Positions 6,692-6,934 of a stretch of DNA of 6,934 nucleotides are shown here, piece after piece. This DNA is from Xanthobacteraceae bacterium (GTDB lineage: Bacteria > Pseudomonadota > Alphaproteobacteria > Rhizobiales > Xanthobacteraceae). Location: the NCBI GenBank assembly GCA_030043285.1, contig JASHXZ010000847.1, forward strand, positions 1-6,934. Direction: 5' to 3'. The notes under the pieces are model-generated. The model had not been told where the DNA came from, made no database searches, and worked only from the letters and a program-made list of their open reading frames with translations. A program made the translations under genes and the position numbers. Position 1 is the first letter of the stretch, and the number at the start of each line of letters is the position of its first letter.

Positions 6692-6934
6692 TTATGCCGG
6701 CAGAAAATCTTCGAGCAGGGCTAAGAGCGGCTCCGGTCCCTGTGTCGGCATGAAGTGACCGGCCTCGATCAGCTCAAAGCGCGCGCCCGGAATCTTCTTG
6801 GCAAGCTCGGCGGTGCCGGCGTGCGGGCGGACCGTGTCGTGACGGCCGGCGATCACCATGGTGGGGCAGGGGACTTTCGCGAGCATATGCAGCATGTTGG
6901 TGCGCGCGAGCGCGCGAAAGCCGTAGCCAAAGCC
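6692..6934 (-). CDS. Alpha/beta hydrolase, C-terminal part, cut by window edge
   Basis: The last 80 codons of a minus-strand gene that enters from the right edge and ends at a TAA at 6694-6692. The visible part has the end of an alpha/beta hydrolase: a strand and loop VPCPTMVIAGRHDTV with the probable catalytic Asp (GRHD), then an AGHFM motif with the probable catalytic His, and a final LLALLEDFLPA helix. The nucleophile Ser region lies outside the window. The spacing of Asp and His and the closing helix parallel the PcaD-like protein immediately downstream, so the two may be diverged tandem copies. It could be an enol-lactonase or a ring-cleavage-product (MhpC/BphD-type) hydrolase; this fragment cannot decide. 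Confidence 0.8.
   Translation of the reverse strand, partial: GFGYGFRALARTNMLHMLAKVPCPTMVIAGRHDTVRPHAGTAELAKKIPGARFELIEAGHFMPTQGPEPLLALLEDFLPA

Noticed and set aside
5847..6758. Plus-strand frame of 303 codons opposite the PcaD-like hydrolase
   Set aside because: No family motif and low-complexity composition; the opposite strand encodes an intact catalytic triad. It also runs into the neighbouring hydrolase gene.

Overview
The window is high-GC DNA with tightly packed genes. Protein similarity, as I recall the families, points to an alphaproteobacterium, probably Hyphomicrobiales (Bradyrhizobium/Xanthobacteraceae-like). This lineage call rests on base composition and protein style only; no rRNA or other marker is present. 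The window looks like part of a chromosomal catabolic region for organic (probably aromatic) acids. I see no mobile element, tRNA, rRNA or CRISPR array.

Layout. Positions 1-484 (minus) hold the N-terminal part of a secreted NMT1/SsuA-type ABC-transporter substrate-binding protein, divergent from the next gene. Three genes follow on the plus strand: a FadD-type acyl-CoA ligase (692-2389), a protein of the 4,5-dihydroxyphthalate decarboxylase (Pht5)/substrate-binding-fold family (2531-3511) and a class II aldolase/adducin-family protein (3568-4320). Three genes on the minus strand converge on them. In transcription order these are the C-terminal end of an alpha/beta hydrolase (6934-6692, cut by the window edge), a PcaD-like alpha/beta hydrolase (6659-5877) and a bicupin of the gentisate/salicylate 1,2-dioxygenase family (5655-4438). 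A clear rho-independent terminator (4377-4409) ends the cupin transcript in the convergent gap. A candidate promoter (5748-5776) lies in the 221-bp gap ahead of the cupin gene.

How the genes may work together (inference). The set reads as uptake (binding protein), ring-acid processing (two protein families that include decarboxylases of dihydroxyphthalate-type substrates), ring opening by a cupin dioxygenase, hydrolysis of the product or a lactone by one or both hydrolases, and CoA activation by the ligase. No hydroxylase, ring-hydroxylating oxygenase or regulator lies inside the window, so the substrate cannot be named. The least standard part is the pairing of two unrelated decarboxylase-type families with a gentisate-dioxygenase-like cupin whose active-site surroundings differ from classical gentisate dioxygenases.

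All gaps between genes are under 300 bases (about 207, 141, 56, 117, 221 and 32).
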